From positions 1 through 25,895 of the forward strand of contig DKAU01000097.1 in assembly GCA_002450925.1 (NCBI GenBank): a DNA stretch of 25,895 nucleotides, read 5' to 3'. Shown in pieces: positions 14,829 through 22,735 of this stretch. A model generated the notes under the pieces. That model made no database searches. It worked only from the letters and a program-made list of their open reading frames with translations, and had not been told where the DNA came from. A program made the position numbers and the translations under genes. The number at the start of each line of letters is the position of its first letter. Position 1 is the first letter of the stretch. The DNA comes from Thiobacillus sp. UBA6918 (GTDB taxonomy: Bacteria; Pseudomonadota; Gammaproteobacteria; Burkholderiales; Thiobacillaceae).

Positions 14829-16090
14829 GAAACCAGCACCAGCCTGAAGTCGTTCACGTTTGTCCTGGTTGGCCCGGTAATGACGAGGTCTCCCAGAGCT
14901 TCGAAAAATCGATAGGCCTCATTGGCCTCAAGCAGTGCTTCAGGGTCAAGGCCTGAATCCTTTGCTCGGTGAAGCGTATCAGGCACCCATATGGCACCGG
15001 CATTGTCTTGGGTGCCATCAACGCCGTCTGTGTCACAAGCAATCGCCCAAACATTTGAATACTCGCTTAAAGCAAGGCCAAGCGCTAGCAGATATTCCGA
15101 ATTGCGGCCGCCCTGGCCAGCTGGGTTTTGAACGTTGACGGTAGTTTCGCCACCGGAAAGAAGGGCAAAGGGGCTTTGGCTTGTTGTCAGGTGTTTGCGC
15201 ACAAGCTCGGCATGGGCGCGTGCCACTTCTCTTGAATTACCCTCAATTTCTCCAAGGTTCAGTACAGAAAAGCTTCTTTGCTCCAGCCATTTCTGAGCAG
15301 CATACAAAGTCAATTTGGCGCCGCCTATGACAAGATTTGTGACTTTGTGAAAAGCAGGGTCGCCAGTCTTGGGTGTGTCTGGAATATTACCGCTGACTCC
15401 GCTCTGCAAGTGTTGTTGTACAGCTGGTGGCTGTTCAATTCTGTAGCGTTCTAATATATCAAGTGCATCCACGTACGTGTCCGGATCGGGCGCACAGGGA
15501 CCGGAAGCGATATAAGCCGGTTCATCGCCAACCACGTCTGACAAAATCAATGCATGAACGGGTGCTTTGCTCAGCGCGGCAACCCGACCACCGGAGAATT
15601 GCGTGAGATGCTTGCGAACGGTGTTGATTTCCTGGATGTTGGCACCGCTGGAGAGCAAAGCTTTTGTGATGGTGCGTAATTCGCTTAGCGTAACTCCTTC
15701 AACTGGCAAGGCAAGCAGGCTTGAGCCACCGCCAGAAAGGAGGACGAGCAACAAGTCATCCGAAGTCAGACCTTGAATCGCATCCAGCATCCGGCTTGCA
15801 GCTGCAGCTCCACGTCCATCAGGAAGGGGGTGGCTGGCTTCGAGCAACTCAATCCTGTGTAGCGGGAGGCCATGCTGAAAACGAGTGACCACCAGGCCTG
15901 ACAACGGCGATTCAACTGGCCAGCATGTTTCCACTGCTTTTGCCATGCTCGCAGCAGCCTTGCCGCCTCCTACGACGAGCGTTCGCCCTTGTGGTGGCGA
16001 AGGAAGGTGGGCGGCAATGAGATTTCCCGGGTTGGCTGCAGCCAGGGCGGCTTGGAATGCTTCAAGCAGCATGTTCTTGTTGATTTCCAT
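14825..16090 (-). CDS. Glycerate 2-kinase (MOFRL/DUF4147 family; historically called hydroxypyruvate reductase TtuD)
   Basis: This family phosphorylates D-glycerate to 2-phosphoglycerate; some members are annotated as hydroxypyruvate reductase by older transfer. The 421-residue product has an N-terminal DUF4147 domain with VVGGGKAAASMAKAVE (K44 as the likely catalytic lysine), LLSGGGSSLLALP (118-129) and SDVVGDEPAYIASGP (184-198), then a C-terminal MOFRL domain with LLSGGETTVNV, GQGGRNSEYLL and ACDTDGVDGTQDNAGA. No clear Shine-Dalgarno precedes the ATG at 16090; an ATG 18 nt downstream is an alternative. In an autotroph it would fit salvage of photorespiratory-type glycolate; that is inference. 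Confidence 0.92.
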   Translation of the reverse strand: MEINKNMLLEAFQAALAAANPGNLIAAHLPSPPQGRTLVVGGGKAAASMAKAVETCWPVESPLSGLVVTRFQHGLPLHRIELLEASHPLPDGRGAAAASRMLDAIQGLTSDDLLLVLLSGGGSSLLALPVEGVTLSELRTITKALLSSGANIQEINTVRKHLTQFSGGRVAALSKAPVHALILSDVVGDEPAYIASGPCAPDPDTYVDALDILERYRIEQPPAVQQHLQSGVSGNIPDTPKTGDPAFHKVTNLVIGGAKLTLYAAQKWLEQRSFSVLNLGEIEGNSREVARAHAELVRKHLTTSQSPFALLSGGETTVNVQNPAGQGGRNSEYLLALGLALSEYSNVWAIACDTDGVDGTQDNAGAIWVPDTLHRAKDSGLDPEALLEANEAYRFFEALGDLVITGPTRTNVNDFRLVLVS

Positions 16091-16140
16091 GTGATGAATA
16101 TTGCCATCGTTTCATGTTCGAAAGAACGGGACCATGGAAA

Positions 16141-16162
16141 TGGTATAATGAGAACCATTATT
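16141..16162 (+). promoter_or_regulatory. Fur-box-like palindrome overlapping an extended -10
   Basis: TATAATGAGAACCATTATT at 16144-16162 matches the 19-bp Fur consensus at 15 of 19 positions and contains a perfect inverted repeat ATAATG-N5-CATTAT. Its left end is TATAAT with TG at 16141-16142 (extended -10), reading towards the porin. It lies in the divergent spacer, 54 nt before glycerate kinase and about 108 nt before the porin start. Iron control is inferred from the match. The rest of the 16091-16270 gap holds no gene. Confidence 0.7.
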
Positions 16163-16270
16163 AATAACGTGCCTAAGAACAATTAAAGTTGGTCGTGCAA
16201 AGACTAAAAGCAGCAAGGCTAAAAGACTTTGTGTGGCAGATGTGCAGGCAGTGAAAAAGTTGCGGAATAA

Positions 16271-17485
16271 ATGATGCTGAAGTACCGGAAATTAATTTGG
16301 ACTGTGTCTTGTATCGGGATGTTATGTGCAAGCGATGTGGTAAAAGCGGAAACTGAAGTTTCTGTTGAAATGGCTCTTCTTGGAGTCGGGCAGCGAGCGT
16401 TGACGGGTACGCTGAATGACGAAAATGAGGATGCCTTTAATATCAGAGGCGACATCAGTTTGAGTGCCAGGAAGGAGATATTCGACGATGCAACGGGTGA
16501 ATTTTTTGGGCACGTCCGCTTCGGGGCAGGTAACGGTCTGGAAAGGATAAGTCCCGTTCTGACGGGTGCCGTGAACTCGACCGTCTTCGCAGATCCGGAT
16601 GGCGACCTGACGGCACGCATCGCACAGCTCTGGTATGAGGTGGACCTTCAAATGAGTGAATTGCGGGACGAAAGATCTCGCCATCTAAAAGTCACCGCCG
16701 GCAAGATTGATCCATTCGTTTTCTTTGATCAGAATGAAATCGCCGATGATGAGTCGGCGGCATTTCTCAATAATGTTTTTGTACATAACCCCATGCTGGA
16801 TTCAGGCGGCCATTTGGAAGCGGATGAATTTGGGTTTGCGCCGGGAATACGCTTTGCCTATTTAAGTGAGGGAAAGAGGGACGAATACTGGCAGGCATCG
16901 TTTGGTGTGTTCGGCAAGAACAAGTGGTCTAAGCCATTTCTGATTGGTCAGATTGAGGCAGGTGGTAATTACCTGTTTGGAAAATATGGTTCCTATAGGC
17001 TGTATGCATGGACTGGTAGCCATTACACACCTTATGCGAATGAATTTGATACAAACGTGGAGAAGCACAGTGGCTGGGGAATCAGCGCGAGCCAGAAAAT
17101 CCTCGATCATGTGACGGTGTTTGCCCGCTACGGACATTCGACCAAAGGCCGGGTTCAGTTTGAACGTGCAGTCACCGTAGGGTTGGAATTGGAAGGGGTG
17201 TACTGGAAACGGGGAAAAGACCGTTTTGGGATTGCAGCTGGTCGCCTAGATACCAGCAAAGGGTTTCAAGCAGCAGCTCCATATATTGATGTGGATAACG
17301 ATCTGAATGCGGACTTTGGTTACTTGCCCGCTGGTGCAGAAGAGCAATACGAAATCTACTATGCGTGGAAGCTCAATGACTATCTGGAATTGTCACCGGA
17401 TTACCAGTGGATAAGAAATCCGGCAGGTGATTCATTGGCAAAAAACGTTTCCATTATGGGGTTACGCGCAAAACTGGCGTTTTGA
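16271..17485 (+). CDS. Outer-membrane porin, OprB/carbohydrate-porin-like
   Basis: The 404-residue product starts with a signal peptide (MMLKYRKLIW, then a hydrophobic stretch, with cleavage likely after VKA at 26). The mature part is rich in alternating aromatic strands and ends in phenylalanine, the mark of an outer-membrane beta-barrel. Segments such as TARIAQLWYEVDL, VTAGKIDPFVFFDQNE, RLYAWTGSHYTPY and YEIYYAWKLNDYLELSPDYQWIRNP-type motif (in part) resemble the OprB carbohydrate-selective porin family. A Fur-box-like site upstream suggests iron-responsive expression, so the real substrate may not be sugar. ATG 16271 and 16274 are both possible starts. Its TGA abuts the RND gene stop on the other strand. 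Confidence 0.8.
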   Translation: MMLKYRKLIWTVSCIGMLCASDVVKAETEVSVEMALLGVGQRALTGTLNDENEDAFNIRGDISLSARKEIFDDATGEFFGHVRFGAGNGLERISPVLTGAVNSTVFADPDGDLTARIAQLWYEVDLQMSELRDERSRHLKVTAGKIDPFVFFDQNEIADDESAAFLNNVFVHNPMLDSGGHLEADEFGFAPGIRFAYLSEGKRDEYWQASFGVFGKNKWSKPFLIGQIEAGGNYLFGKYGSYRLYAWTGSHYTPYANEFDTNVEKHSGWGISASQKILDHVTVFARYGHSTKGRVQFERAVTVGLELEGVYWKRGKDRFGIAAGRLDTSKGFQAAAPYIDVDNDLNADFGYLPAGAEEQYEIYYAWKLNDYLELSPDYQWIRNPAGDSLAKNVSIMGLRAKLAF

Positions 17486-20400
17486 TCAGTTCTCAAGCCG
17501 TGGCTGGACTAGGTGAGAGCGCACCATGCTCAGTCGGTATATCAGGGGCATTACGAAGAGTGTCAGCATGGTTGCGACTGAAAGTCCCCACACCAGACTT
17601 GATGCCATTGGCCCCCATATAAGCGATTTTCCGGCAAGACCGGCAGCCAGCGAGAACAGACCTCCAATGGTGGTGGTCGTGGTAATCAGGATAGGAATCA
17701 CCCTTCGGCGGGCGGCGTAGATTGATGCGTGCAGCAATCCCATGCCGGACTTGAGCCGTTCGTTGGCCGCATCAATCAGCACGATGGCGGAATTAACCGC
17801 AATGCCAGTCAGCGCAATGATGCCGTACATGGTGTAGAGCGAAAGCGGGTTCTGCGTAATGACAAGTCCGATCGTTACTCCTGTGAAAGCGAGTGGCACG
17901 GTAATCAGGATCATCAACGGCTGCCAGTAACTCTTGAACTGCGCTGCAAGGATCAGGTAAATCAGGCCTACTCCCAACAAGAAAAGCCCGGGCATAGCAT
18001 CGAGACTTTCCTGTACATCTTCCAGTTCTCCTGAGAAGTCGAGCGAGACACCGGGAAAGCGTGCTGCGATCTTGTTCCACTCCTCCTGGATGATGCGATT
18101 GGCTGTCAGCGTATCCGCCGCATCCTTGCGATCCTTGTCCAGGTTGGACTCGACGGTAATGGCGCGGCGCAGATTGTAACGCTTGATCACACCCTGGCTC
18201 TGGCTGGTTTCGACTTCGGTCAACGCGCCAAATGTCGTGGTGCCTCCTGAGGGAAGGGGTGCCGGATCATTCAGGAGTTCGCTGATGTCAGCCATCGGTT
18301 TTCGTTCGGCCAATACGCGCACTTCAATCTTGTCACCACCCTCCCGCATTTCTGCAACGACCTCTCCGTCGGTATGTAGTCTGACAAGCCGCGAGACCAT
18401 CGCAGGGTCAAGGCCGGCATTGCGTACGGCATTGGCGTCAAGGCGCAAAACCAGCTGCTGTCGACCAGCGACTTCATCATCCGCAATGTCTTTGGTGCCA
18501 GGAATTTTTGACACGATGGATTTAATGGCATCCGCTGCGGCGCGCAGCTCCTTGTAATCATCGCCACGCGCTCTGACCTTGACCGGCTTGGAGGCGGGCG
18601 GCCCGCCGGATACTTCAAGGAAGGTAATGCGCGCCCGTCCGGAAAGCGCCTCAATATCCTCGCGCATGGCAGCAACAACTTCGTCTGTCGTTTTCATATC
18701 GCCCTTTCTCGGGTTCAATGACACGACAACCTGGCCGTAGGCGGGGCCGTACAAAGGCTCGGTGTCGGTGAACTTGATCCCGGCATTGGCGGCAATACCA
18801 CGCACTTCGGCGGCGTCCAATTTTTGCCGGACAGCTCTCTCAACCCGTTGCACTTCCAAAAGCGTGGAATCAATGGTTGTTGATGGGGGCATGTCCACGT
18901 TCACATAAAAAATGCGCAAAGGATCAAAGGCAAAGAACTGGATTTTGACCAGCCCGCCGGCAAGAGAACTGACTGCAAGCGCTATTAAAAGCACTAGTCC
19001 GGTCAGGCTAAGCCAGGGATGGCGCATGGTCTTGATGAGGAAGCGCGAATACTTAACGCGCACCCAGTGGGTAAAATTTTCTCGCTTCTTTTGCAGTCGG
19101 CCTGGCTTGGCCATGTTCATCCTCAAAGCGACCACATGGGTGGGCAACATCCAGTAGGCCTCCAGCAGCGAGGCAAGCAGTGCAATCGAAACGACAGCTG
19201 GGATCACAAACATGAACTTACCGACAATGCCGGGCAACAGCATCAATGGCAAAAAGGCAGCGAGTGTCGTGAGTACAGCGGAAAACACAGGATGCCCAAC
19301 TTCCCGCACCGCATCCATGGCTGCCTCAAGAACAGCTTGTCCACGCACCAGACGGTAATAGATGGCTTCGACGATGACCACGGCATCGTCCACCAGCATG
19401 CCCAGTACGATGACAATGCCGAGCAGCACCGAGATATTTAGCGTGAAGCCCATGGCGGATAATGCCCAGAAGGCAGCGGCCAGCGAAAAAGGAATACCCA
19501 GCCCGATCAGCATGGCGATGTGCGAACCAAGAAACAGCCAGGTAATCAACAGCACCAGCATCAGGCCAAGCAGCGCATTGGTCTGCATGATGTTGATGGC
19601 CTGGCGCGTGGGAATGGTCTGGTCGTCCAGCAGTACGACTGCAAGTCCGCTGTTGCCCAGATTGCTGTTTTTTGCTGCCAGGTAGTCGTTAATCCTTCCC
19701 ACCAGCTCCAGGGTATTGGCGGCAGTGCGCTTGTTGACTGCCAGCAGCACAGCGGGCTGCCCATCCTTGCTGACTAGCTGCACGGGCTTTTCTCGTGCGC
19801 GTACAACCTCGGCCAGAGTGCCCAATGGCACGCGGTTCTGAGGTGAGGCAGCAGGCGTTACCTGGATAGCCGCAAGAAGGTCCGGATTGCTGGATTGGCC
19901 AACAACCCGAACCAGCCAATCCTGATCTCCCACGCGCGCTTGGCCAGCAAAGATGTCACGGAACCAGCGCGACACGGAATCGGCAACATCGTTGGCGGAA
20001 ATACCGCGCGCGGCTGCAGTGGCAGGATCGAAACGTACATGAAGTTCCGGGTCCTGAAGCCCGGTGCTGAATACCGCGTCGACACCCTTCATGCGTTCAA
20101 GATCATCCTTTACCTGGCGAGCAAGGGCGCGCAAACGTTCGTCGTATGCCTGCGACGTGATCATCACCATCGCTGTCGGAAAACCATTGGCGGTTGTGAT
20201 TTCCAGCACGTTCGGGTCGCTGGCTTCGCTGGGCAATTCGGAGTCAGCCTGGTTTTGCACCTCTCGGCGCAAATCATTCATGCGCTTGTCGAAGGTGCGG
20301 CTGTCCAGATCCTGAAAACGCACCAGCATCGAAGAAACGTTTTCTCGGCTGTTGCTGGAAATGAATTTGACGTCCGCTACCCGGGCAACGGCCTCCTCAA

Positions 20401-20599
20401 GCGGTCGGGTGACGCGTTTCTCCACATCCTCGGCAGAAGCGCCGGGCAGTCTGGTGTTGATGTTTACCCAGTTGAAATTGACTTCCGGATCCTGCTCGCG
20501 CGGCATGTTCTGGTATGCCATCAACCCCATGAAGAGCGTCACCACGAACGCAATGTTTGCGAGGGGATGGTTGCGGATCAGTCGTTCGAACAGGCTCAT
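17486..20599 (-). CDS. RND-family multidrug/solute efflux pump, inner-membrane subunit
   Basis: The 1037-residue protein has the AcrB/HAE-1 layout: one N-terminal membrane helix (about 12-30), a large periplasmic loop, helices 2-6 from about 338, a second loop and helices to the end. The proton-relay aspartates are present as D404-D405 in GMLVDDAVVIVEAI. The helix equivalent to AcrB TM10 reads GIAVNSAIVLID around residue 932, with no lysine where AcrB has K940. It starts 18 nt after the membrane-fusion gene, without a clear Shine-Dalgarno, so it is probably coupled. No outer-membrane channel gene is nearby; a TolC encoded elsewhere is likely. Substrate unknown. Confidence 0.93.
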   Translation of the reverse strand: MSLFERLIRNHPLANIAFVVTLFMGLMAYQNMPREQDPEVNFNWVNINTRLPGASAEDVEKRVTRPLEEAVARVADVKFISSNSRENVSSMLVRFQDLDSRTFDKRMNDLRREVQNQADSELPSEASDPNVLEITTANGFPTAMVMITSQAYDERLRALARQVKDDLERMKGVDAVFSTGLQDPELHVRFDPATAAARGISANDVADSVSRWFRDIFAGQARVGDQDWLVRVVGQSSNPDLLAAIQVTPAASPQNRVPLGTLAEVVRAREKPVQLVSKDGQPAVLLAVNKRTAANTLELVGRINDYLAAKNSNLGNSGLAVVLLDDQTIPTRQAINIMQTNALLGLMLVLLITWLFLGSHIAMLIGLGIPFSLAAAFWALSAMGFTLNISVLLGIVIVLGMLVDDAVVIVEAIYYRLVRGQAVLEAAMDAVREVGHPVFSAVLTTLAAFLPLMLLPGIVGKFMFVIPAVVSIALLASLLEAYWMLPTHVVALRMNMAKPGRLQKKRENFTHWVRVKYSRFLIKTMRHPWLSLTGLVLLIALAVSSLAGGLVKIQFFAFDPLRIFYVNVDMPPSTTIDSTLLEVQRVERAVRQKLDAAEVRGIAANAGIKFTDTEPLYGPAYGQVVVSLNPRKGDMKTTDEVVAAMREDIEALSGRARITFLEVSGGPPASKPVKVRARGDDYKELRAAADAIKSIVSKIPGTKDIADDEVAGRQQLVLRLDANAVRNAGLDPAMVSRLVRLHTDGEVVAEMREGGDKIEVRVLAERKPMADISELLNDPAPLPSGGTTTFGALTEVETSQSQGVIKRYNLRRAITVESNLDKDRKDAADTLTANRIIQEEWNKIAARFPGVSLDFSGELEDVQESLDAMPGLFLLGVGLIYLILAAQFKSYWQPLMILITVPLAFTGVTIGLVITQNPLSLYTMYGIIALTGIAVNSAIVLIDAANERLKSGMGLLHASIYAARRRVIPILITTTTTIGGLFSLAAGLAGKSLIWGPMASSLVWGLSVATMLTLFVMPLIYRLSMVRSHLVQPRLEN

Positions 20600-20617
20600 G
20601 CAGAATTGGTATGTCGT

Positions 20618-21682
20618 TTATTTCGTGGGCGTAGGAGTGGCACCCGAAGACTGCACGCTAACGGCTTGACCATCCTGAAGTGCAAAGCGACCTTCGGTAA
20701 TCAACTGCATGTCACTTGTTGGCTGGAAAGGCGCAGGGCGCCCCTCCTGCGCATCGGCCACGGCGACAAAGCGCGCATGTCCCTGTTCCAACACAAAGAT
20801 GCCCAAGGCGCCTTTGCGCATTACCAGCAAGTCCGCTGGCAAATGTGGCACTGCGCTCTGCCACAGGATCTGGCCGGTGGCACCCGGTTTGGGGATTTCC
20901 TTGCCGAACACAAGCCGTGCTTCCTGGGTTCTGCTGGTTCCGCTCATGGCAGGCGATACGCGCTTGAGCTTGAGAAGATACCTGCCATCCGGCGTCTGGA
21001 ATTCGATGACTTCAGCCTTGGCCAGGCTTTCAGCGTCCTTTGCCTGCACCTGCGCGGAAACTTCAAGCGACTGCAAGTCCCATAGCGTAACCAGCGGCAT
21101 GCCAGGGCTGGCTAGTTCACCCACATTGCCCGGTACGGCTTCGACGATCGCTGCGAACGGCGCTGTGATGATGCACTTTCCCACGTTGCTTTGCGCCCCA
21201 TCGACCTGGCCTGCTTGCAAGTCGCGGTCGGCCTTGGCCACATTGACTTCAGTGCGTTGTTTGTCGAGAGCATCGCCGGATATGAAATTCTTCGCCGCCA
21301 AATCCTCGCTGCGCTTGAACTGCAAGTTCGCCAGTTGCAACCGGGCTTCAGCCGCGGCAAATGCGGCCTGGGCCTGGTTCAATGCAATCTTGTAATCCCG
21401 GCAGTCCAGACGGGCCACCACCGTGCCCCTGGAAATTTTCTGACCGGCCTCAACGGGCAGCGCCGAAATGCGTGCAGCAATCTGCGCCGCCATGCTGCTG
21501 ATATTGCGCGAAATCACCTGCGCCTGGGCTGTCAGTTGGGGGTAGATAACCGCCTCGTGGATCTGCACCGCGGTGACTTGTGCAGCAGCGTCGGCGTTAT
21601 GCGTTGATACGGGTGGCTTGCCTTCATCCCTGCCGCATGCGGCGATCAGGGGCAACAAAAGAAGAATGATGAGCTGTCGCAT
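20618..21682 (-). CDS. RND efflux membrane-fusion protein (lipoprotein adaptor)
   Basis: Starting at 21682, the 354-residue product begins MRQLIILLLLPLIAAC, a lipoprotein signal with lipobox LIAAC and Cys16 as the acylated residue. It then shows the HlyD/AcrA layout: a beta-barrel/lipoyl half-motif (LPVEAGQKISRGTVVARLD), a coiled hairpin rich in Ala and Gln (QAQAAFAAAEARLQLANLQ), the second lipoyl half (ITAPFAAIVEAVPGNVGEL) and a barrel. The frame is open upstream to 21886, but that extension has no signal and crosses the divergent promoter region, so the internal ATG is chosen. It is the first gene of the operon with the pump. Confidence 0.9.
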   Translation of the reverse strand: MRQLIILLLLPLIAACGRDEGKPPVSTHNADAAAQVTAVQIHEAVIYPQLTAQAQVISRNISSMAAQIAARISALPVEAGQKISRGTVVARLDCRDYKIALNQAQAAFAAAEARLQLANLQFKRSEDLAAKNFISGDALDKQRTEVNVAKADRDLQAGQVDGAQSNVGKCIITAPFAAIVEAVPGNVGELASPGMPLVTLWDLQSLEVSAQVQAKDAESLAKAEVIEFQTPDGRYLLKLKRVSPAMSGTSRTQEARLVFGKEIPKPGATGQILWQSAVPHLPADLLVMRKGALGIFVLEQGHARFVAVADAQEGRPAPFQPTSDMQLITEGRFALQDGQAVSVQSSGATPTPTK

Positions 21683-21718
21683 AAATAGCTTAAACCGTGG
21701 TGAACAAGCATCAGCATA

Positions 21719-21749
21719 AACCATGCTTGGGGCTGTGTAATGCATGGTT
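21719..21749. repeat. 8-bp inverted repeat in the efflux/GFA divergent spacer
   Basis: AACCATGC (21719-21726) and GCATGGTT (21742-21749) are perfect reverse complements with a 15-nt spacer. It lies about 37 nt upstream of the membrane-fusion start codon on one side and just before the GFA promoter on the other. This is a plausible operator for a regulator of the efflux operon; no regulator gene is adjacent. Confidence 0.55.
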
Positions 21750-21765
21750 ATGCCAAAAACGGTGT

Positions 21766-21793
21766 TTGGCAGATTTTCGTATGCTCGTATGAT
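21766..21793 (+). promoter_or_regulatory. Sigma-70 promoter for the GFA gene
   Basis: TTGGCA (21766-21771) and TATGAT (21788-21793) are separated by 16 nt, each matching five of six consensus positions. Transcription would start near 21800, about 25 nt before the GFA start codon. The gap 21683-21824 holds no gene beyond this and the inverted repeat. Confidence 0.65.
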
Positions 21794-21824
21794 TGAATCT
21801 TTAGAATGCCAAGGGGGGTTCGCC

Positions 21825-22238
21825 ATGTATAAAGGCGGTTGTCTTTGCGGGGCTGTTCTCTTTGAGATCAATGGACCGATAGGCAATATCGTGCACTGTC
21901 ACTGCTCGCGCTGCCGCAAGGCGCAGGGCAGTGCATTTGCCACCAACGGCATTGTCAAAGCTGGCGATTTCAATATTGTTTCCGGTGCTGATGCACTTAC
22001 GGGCTACGAATCATCACCGGGGCAAACCAAGTTCTTCTGCAAGGTATGCGGATCGCCGATCATGAGCAAGACAGCCACGAAATCCGATCAGGTGCGCGTG
22101 CGGCTGGGCACAATTGAATCGGACATTGAAGAACGGCCCATGGCTCATATATTCGTCACATCAAAGGCAAACTGGGAAGAAATATGCGGCAATATTCCCC
22201 AATACGAGGGTTATGAACCCGGCAGGGAGAAAGCATGA
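21825..22238 (+). CDS. GFA-family (glutathione-dependent formaldehyde-activating/CENP-V-like) zinc protein
   Basis: The 137-residue product from ATG 21825 has the full cysteine set of the GFA fold: C6 and C8 (GGCLCGAV), C25, C27 and C30 (HCHCSRCRK) and C72 and C75 (CKVCGSP), expected to bind two zinc ions. Members of this family are named for spontaneous glutathione-formaldehyde chemistry, but most have no proven reaction, so the function is left open. AAGGGGGG (21811-21818) precedes the chosen ATG; upstream in-frame ATGs lie over the promoter. Its TGA overlaps the next gene by 4 nt (ATGA), so both are translated together. Confidence 0.85.
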   Translation: MYKGGCLCGAVLFEINGPIGNIVHCHCSRCRKAQGSAFATNGIVKAGDFNIVSGADALTGYESSPGQTKFFCKVCGSPIMSKTATKSDQVRVRLGTIESDIEERPMAHIFVTSKANWEEICGNIPQYEGYEPGREKA

Positions 22239-22666
22239 ACAAAAAATGCATCCAGGTTTTTGCGGCCTTTGTTTGTTTCGTGTCAGCATACGCAAACGCT
22301 GCCGACGATTACCGTTGCGCCATAGAAAAACGCATCAGTGCAACTACGGAGGCTCCCGCCTTGCGGACGGTTCAGGAAAAGGCTTATATAGGAAAGCAGT
22401 TCACGGTAGAAAGGGCAACCGGCATCATGGCCGGGGCTTTGCAAAATGCATTTTCCAACGATCCGGAAATTATTGACGACGCCTCAACTGGAAGTGCCTA
22501 CAAGGTGGTGAGGGCCATCAAGCAAGAGGAAGAGCATATATATGGCTCCAACATCTATGCCCTCATCATTAATGAGCAAGAGAAATCGTCACGGAAGTCG
22601 TTTGTGTTCATGGAAAATGATGTCGTCTATTTTGGCAACTGCGAACACACCAAGCTTGGCCGCTGA
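22235..22666 (+). CDS. Secreted protein of unknown function
   Basis: I do not recognise this family. The 143-residue product begins with a signal peptide (MNKKCIQVFAAFVCFVSA, cleavage likely after YANA at residue 22), so a periplasmic location is expected. The mature part of about 121 residues has only two cysteines, C28 and C136, near its two ends, which could form a disulfide joining the termini. It has mixed helix-strand character with no membrane segment. The start overlaps the GFA stop (ATGA), and GGGAGAAAG precedes it. The bidirectional terminator follows 20 nt after the stop. Confidence 0.75.
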   Translation: MNKKCIQVFAAFVCFVSAYANAADDYRCAIEKRISATTEAPALRTVQEKAYIGKQFTVERATGIMAGALQNAFSNDPEIIDDASTGSAYKVVRAIKQEEEHIYGSNIYALIINEQEKSSRKSFVFMENDVVYFGNCEHTKLGR

Positions 22667-22685
22667 AGGGTTTCTGATGTCCAAG

Positions 22686-22713
22686 AAAAGGCCGCCCAAG
22701 TGGGCGGCCTTTT
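22686..22713. terminator. Bidirectional intrinsic terminator
   Basis: AAAAGGCCGCCCA (22686-22698) and TGGGCGGCCTTTT (22701-22713) are perfect complements, with T runs on both strands. It lies between two convergent genes and should end both the GFA-secreted protein transcript and the carbonic anhydrase transcript. Confidence 0.93.
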
Positions 22714-22735
22714 ATTTGCTGCTGTTACAGCCAAA

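Noticed and set aside
16200..16240. Short direct repeat CTAAAAG in the porin leader
   Set aside because: Two 7-nt copies 17 nt apart in an A-rich leader are within chance and suggest no clear function.
16271..17485. Porin as the outer-membrane channel of the RND system
   Set aside because: It has no TolC-like alpha-helical repeats; it is a beta-barrel with a C-terminal Phe, lies on the opposite strand and has its own promoter.
19895..21085. Open frame of 396 codons on the plus strand across the pump and membrane-fusion genes
   Set aside because: It runs antisense across two well-supported genes and their junction, has no recognisable domain, and its composition (Arg/His-rich) is typical of a shadow frame.
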